From: Herminiimonas sp.
GTDB lineage: Bacteria > Pseudomonadota > Gammaproteobacteria > Burkholderiales > Burkholderiaceae
Assembly: GCA_014377155.1 (NCBI GenBank)
Contig: JACMQD010000017.1
Location: 1-16,513 of the forward strand
Reading direction: 5' to 3'
Length of the DNA stretch: 16,513 nt
In this document: positions 14,167-16,513 of the stretch, piece after piece
Position numbering within the stretch: position 1 is the stretch's first letter
How the letters are laid out: each line of letters begins with the position of its first letter
The notes under the pieces: model-generated
Told to the model about the DNA's origin: nothing
The model's input: only the letters and a program-made list of their open reading frames with translations
Databases searched by the model: none
Position numbers and translations under genes: made by a program

Positions 14167-16149
14167 ATGGCCGAGATCGAAACCATCAAGCACGAAACGC
14201 GTGTATTTTTACCACCGGCAGAGTTTGCCAAGAAAGCCGCGATCGGCAGCATGGCGAGCTACCTGGCCATGTGCGCAGAGGCCGAGCGAGACTATGAAGG
14301 ATTCTGGGCAAAGCTGGCACGGGACAACCTGGCCTGGCACACCCCTTTTACTAAAACGCTCGACGAAAGCAACGCACCATTCTATCAATGGTTCGAAGAC
14401 GGGCAACTTAACGTTTCTTACAATTGCCTGGACCGCAATATCGAAAATGGCAACGGCGACAAGGTCGCCATCATTTTCGAAGCCGATGACGGCCAAGTCG
14501 CTCGATTTACTTATGCCGAATTGCATGAGCGTGTCTGCAAATTTGCCAACGGCCTGAAGTCGCTCGGAATTAACAAGGGTGACCGCGTGGTCATCTATAT
14601 GCCGATGTCGGTCGAAGGCGTGATCGCCATGCAGGGTTGTGCACGCATCGGCGCCACGCACTCGGTGGTCTTCGGCGGTTTCTCAGCCAAGTCACTGCAA
14701 GAACGCATCATCGACGCCGGCGCGGTCGCCGTCATCACTGCCGATCAGCAGGTGCGCGGCGGCAAGCATCTGCCGTTGAAGGCCATCGTTGACGAAGCGT
14801 TGGCCCTTGGCGGCTGCGAGGCCGTCGAGAACGTCATCATCTACCAGCGCACTGCCGCAGAAATCAGTCTCGTCGCCGGACGCGACCTGTGGATGCATGA
14901 ACTCGTGGCCGCACAGGCATCCACTTGCGAGCCGGAATGGGTAAGCGCCGAGCATCCGTTGTTCATTTTGTATACCTCGGGTTCGACCGGCACACCCAAG
15001 GGCGTTCAGCATTCATCCGGCGGTTACCTGCTATGGGCTGCGCTAACGATGAAATGGACGTTCGACATCAAGCCTACCGACGTTTTCTGGTGCACGGCCG
15101 ACATCGGTTGGGTCACCGGCCACACTTATATTGCTTACGGACCTTTGGCGGTCGGCGGCACCCAGATCATTTTCGAAGGCATTCCTACTTATCCGAATGC
15201 CGGACGCTTCTGGGATATGATCCAGAAGCACAAGGCGACGATTTTCTATACCGCCCCCACGGCGATCCGCTCCTTAATCAAAGCTGCCGACGCCGATGAA
15301 CAAATTCATCCCAAGCAGTACGATTTGTCCAGCCTTCGACTGCTCGGCTCGGTCGGCGAACCCATCAATCCCGAAGCGTGGATGTGGTACTACAAAAATA
15401 TCGGCCGTGAGAACTGCCCGATCGTCGACACTTTCTGGCAAACCGAAACCGGCGGCCACATGATCACGCCATTACCCGGCGCAACGCCGATGGTGCCGGG
15501 TTCGTGCACCTTGCCGCTGCCAGGAATCATGGCCGCCATCGTCGATGAAGTCGGCAGTGACTTGCCGAACGGGCAGGGCGGGATCCTGGTCGTCAAGCGC
15601 CCCTGGCCCTCGATGATCCGCACCATCTGGAACGACCCGGAGCGTTTCAAGAAAAGTTATTTTCCGCAAGAGCTGGGCGGCAGTATCTATCTCGCCGGCG
15701 ACGGCGCGATCCGCAACGAAACCACGGGTTACTTCACCATTACCGGCCGGATCGACGACGTGTTGAACGTATCCGGCCACCGCATGGGCACGATGGAAAT
15801 CGAATCGGCCCTAGTCGCCAATCCGATGGTGGCCGAAGCCGCCGTCGTCGGCAAGCCGGACGACACCACGGGTGAATCGATTTGCGCGTTCGTCGTCCTC
15901 AAGCGCAGCCGCCCGACCGGTGACGAAGCCAAGCAGATCGCCAAGGAACTGCGTGACTGGGTCGGCAAGGAAATCGGCCCGATCGCCAAGCCCAAGGAAA
16001 TTCGTTTCGGCGACAATCTGCCGAAAACGCGCTCCGGCAAAATCATGCGGCGTTTGCTGCGTGTGTTGGCCAAGGGCGAAGACATCACGCAAGATATTTC
16101 GACCTTGGAAAATCCGGCGATTCTGGAGCAACTGAAACAGGCGCAGTAG
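14167..16149 (+). CDS. acs: Acetyl-CoA synthetase (AMP-forming)
   Basis: Acs activates acetate with ATP and CoA through acetyl-AMP, feeding acetyl-CoA metabolism. The 660-aa length is typical (E. coli 652). Visible motifs are the N-terminal ACAS region ([20 protein letters not shown]), the P-loop [11 protein letters not shown] (269-279), and [12 protein letters not shown] (421-432), with Trp424 as the acetate-pocket tryptophan. [11 protein letters not shown] (536-546) and [14 protein letters not shown] (619-632) follow. Lys625 is the catalytic lysine that in other bacteria is acetylated by Pat and deacetylated by CobB/SrtN, so post-translational control is likely. ATG 14167 has a good Shine-Dalgarno (taggaga, 14155-14161). 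It is divergent from yqhA-fumA-murI and followed by its own terminator. Confidence 0.98.
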   Translation: MAEIETIKHETRVFLPPAEFAKKAAIGSMASYLAMCAEAERDYEGFWAKLARDNLAWHTPFTKTLDESNAPFYQWFEDGQLNVSYNCLDRNIENGNGDKVAIIFEADDGQVARFTYAELHERVCKFANGLKSLGINKGDRVVIYMPMSVEGVIAMQGCARIGATHSVVFGGFSAKSLQERIIDAGAVAVITADQQVRGGKHLPLKAIVDEALALGGCEAVENVIIYQRTAAEISLVAGRDLWMHELVAAQASTCEPEWVSAEHPLFILYTSGSTGTPKGVQHSSGGYLLWAALTMKWTFDIKPTDVFWCTADIGWVTGHTYIAYGPLAVGGTQIIFEGIPTYPNAGRFWDMIQKHKATIFYTAPTAIRSLIKAADADEQIHPKQYDLSSLRLLGSVGEPINPEAWMWYYKNIGRENCPIVDTFWQTETGGHMITPLPGATPMVPGSCTLPLPGIMAAIVDEVGSDLPNGQGGILVVKRPWPSMIRTIWNDPERFKKSYFPQELGGSIYLAGDGAIRNETTGYFTITGRIDDVLNVSGHRMGTMEIESALVANPMVAEAAVVGKPDDTTGESICAFVVLKRSRPTGDEAKQIAKELRDWVGKEIGPIAKPKEIRFGDNLPKTRSGKIMRRLLRVLAKGEDITQDISTLENPAILEQLKQAQ

Positions 16150-16160
16150 ATCACTGCCGA

Positions 16161-16201
16161 AAAACCCCAGCTTGTCATGGACGCAGCCTTGCTGGATTTT
16201 T
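16161..16201 (+). terminator. Probable terminator after acs
   Basis: An A-run, then ccagc (16167-16171), pairs with gctgg (16191-16195), followed by atttttag. The loop is long (19 nt) and the stem is short, though flanking A/T pairing extends it. Its position 12 nt after the acs stop supports the call. Confidence 0.6.
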
Positions 16202-16242
16202 AGTCAGCTACAGTACGATTCGGTTTTTAGAAGGAACTTTGC

Positions 16243-16248
16243 TATAAT
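16243..16248 (+). promoter_or_regulatory. -10 element for tRNA-Ser
   Basis: Perfect tataat (16243-16248), preceded by gc, lies 42 bp before the tRNA. The -35 region near 16219-16225 (ttcggtt) is weak. GC-rich bases (ctgcggc) follow the -10, as at other stable-RNA promoters. Confidence 0.75.
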
Positions 16249-16290
16249 CTGCGGCTTCGCTAAAAGCAGGATTGGCGAAGGCAAAAATCA

Positions 16291-16381
16291 GGAGAGATGG
16301 ATGAGTGGTTGAAGTCGCACGCCTGGAAAGCGTGTATAGGTTCATAGCCTATCCGGGGTTCGAATCCCCGTCTCTCCGCCA
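16291..16381 (+). tRNA. tRNA-Ser (anticodon GGA)
   Basis: Class II tRNA of 91 nt including an encoded CCA. The acceptor GGAGAGA pairs perfectly with TCTCTCC, with G73. The anticodon stem CACGC/GCGTG encloses loop CTGGAAA, anticodon GGA at 16325-16327. A long variable arm (ATAGG...CCTAT, 16335-16352) is diagnostic for serine. The T-arm is CGGGGTTCGAATCCCCG. The 3' end of serine tRNAs is a frequent integration site for mobile elements. Confidence 0.97.
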
Positions 16382-16388
16382 AGTTATT

Positions 16389-16415
16389 GATTTTTAAGGT
16401 TTTTTATTAAAAATC
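16389..16415. repeat. AT-rich inverted repeat after tRNA-Ser
   Basis: gatttttaa (16389-16397) and ttaaaaatc (16407-16415) are exact reverse complements, 9 nt apart, beginning 8 nt after the tRNA CCA. T-runs follow parts of it, so it could help end the tRNA transcript. It might also be an arm site next to an attachment site. Confidence 0.55.
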
Positions 16416-16448
16416 CAAAAGATAAAAATGCACGAAAAGAAACAAAAC

Positions 16449-16470
16449 AACCGGCAAACGCCGGTTTTTT
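16449..16470 (+). terminator. Rho-independent terminator downstream of tRNA-Ser
   Basis: aaccggc (16449-16455) pairs with gccggtt (16460-16466) around an aaac loop, followed by a T-run and gtttt. This is a textbook intrinsic terminator. It is the likely end of the tRNA-Ser transcript, about 70 nt past the tRNA, and its A/T symmetry could also serve a gene reading leftward from beyond the window. Confidence 0.9.
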
Positions 16471-16479
16471 GTTTTCAAC

Positions 16480-16497
16480 TGTGCCCAAAATGTGCCC
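16480..16497. repeat. Direct repeat tgtgccc x2, 11-bp period
   Basis: tgtgccc occurs at 16480-16486 and 16491-16497, one helical turn apart, in AT-rich DNA just beyond the terminator. From memory, such repeats occur near tyrosine-integrase genes inserted at tRNA loci, which fits the tRNA-Ser upstream. No integrase is in the window, so this is only suggestive. Confidence 0.45.
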
Positions 16498-16513
16498 GAA
16501 TTTATTTCGATAG

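Noticed and set aside
1..16513. CRISPR arrays, insertion sequences, rRNA genes or known riboswitches
   Set aside because: Reading both strands, I saw no regularly spaced repeats, transposase-like protein, rRNA sequence or recognisable riboswitch core.

Overview
The window looks like chromosomal DNA of a betaproteobacterium, most likely Burkholderiales and probably Oxalobacteraceae. This is inferred from moderate-to-high GC, from the gene neighbourhoods darP-mogA with divergent pmbA and yqhA-fumA-murI next to acs, and from protein wording typical of that group. No database search was possible, so the taxonomy is a guess. Most of the window is ordinary core metabolism. A shorter accessory stretch lies in the middle (about 5.2-10.4 kb), and there may be an island boundary at the right edge.

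Layout. At 1-607 is a bactofilin gene, closed by an intrinsic terminator. At 880-1758 is purU (10-formyl-THF hydrolase). Facing it, on the minus strand, is a compact block read darP -> mogA -> serine carboxylesterase (3695 to 1810). In that block darP and mogA overlap by 35 bp. pmbA (3779-5143) diverges from darP and converges on a DUF2784 membrane protein (5271-5702, minus). A SAM methyltransferase (6073-6885) follows. Next comes a tight plus-strand cluster: a gene of unknown function (7102-7812), a SUI1/YciH-type factor with a Cys cluster (7823-8185), a ChaC-like gamma-glutamylcyclotransferase (8190-8759) and a doubtful 81-codon ORF.

On the minus strand at 9095-10357 lies the most unusual gene. 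It encodes a protein of about 420 aa that I do not recognise as a named family, but it carries a plausible papain-like Cys/His arrangement (Cys183, His308) after a long low-complexity polar N-terminus. It could be a secreted effector or toxin-like cysteine protease. No secretion system or immunity gene is visible here.

tRNA-His(GTG), with a near-consensus promoter and its own terminator, separates this stretch from the minus-strand block yqhA -> fumA -> murI (13901 to 10869), which covers a small membrane protein, class I [4Fe-4S] fumarase and glutamate racemase. Acetyl-CoA synthetase (14167-16149) diverges from it. The window ends with tRNA-Ser(GGA), followed by abruptly AT-rich DNA with a palindrome, a terminator and an 11-bp-spaced direct repeat. 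That arrangement resembles the start of an integrated element, but no integrase is in view.

Working together: acs feeds acetate into acetyl-CoA, and fumA serves the TCA cycle. murI supplies D-glutamate for peptidoglycan, and the bactofilin is a cell-shape scaffold. purU supplies formate and THF from formyl-THF. mogA serves molybdenum cofactor synthesis, darP serves large ribosomal subunit assembly, and pmbA acts in TldD/E proteolysis.
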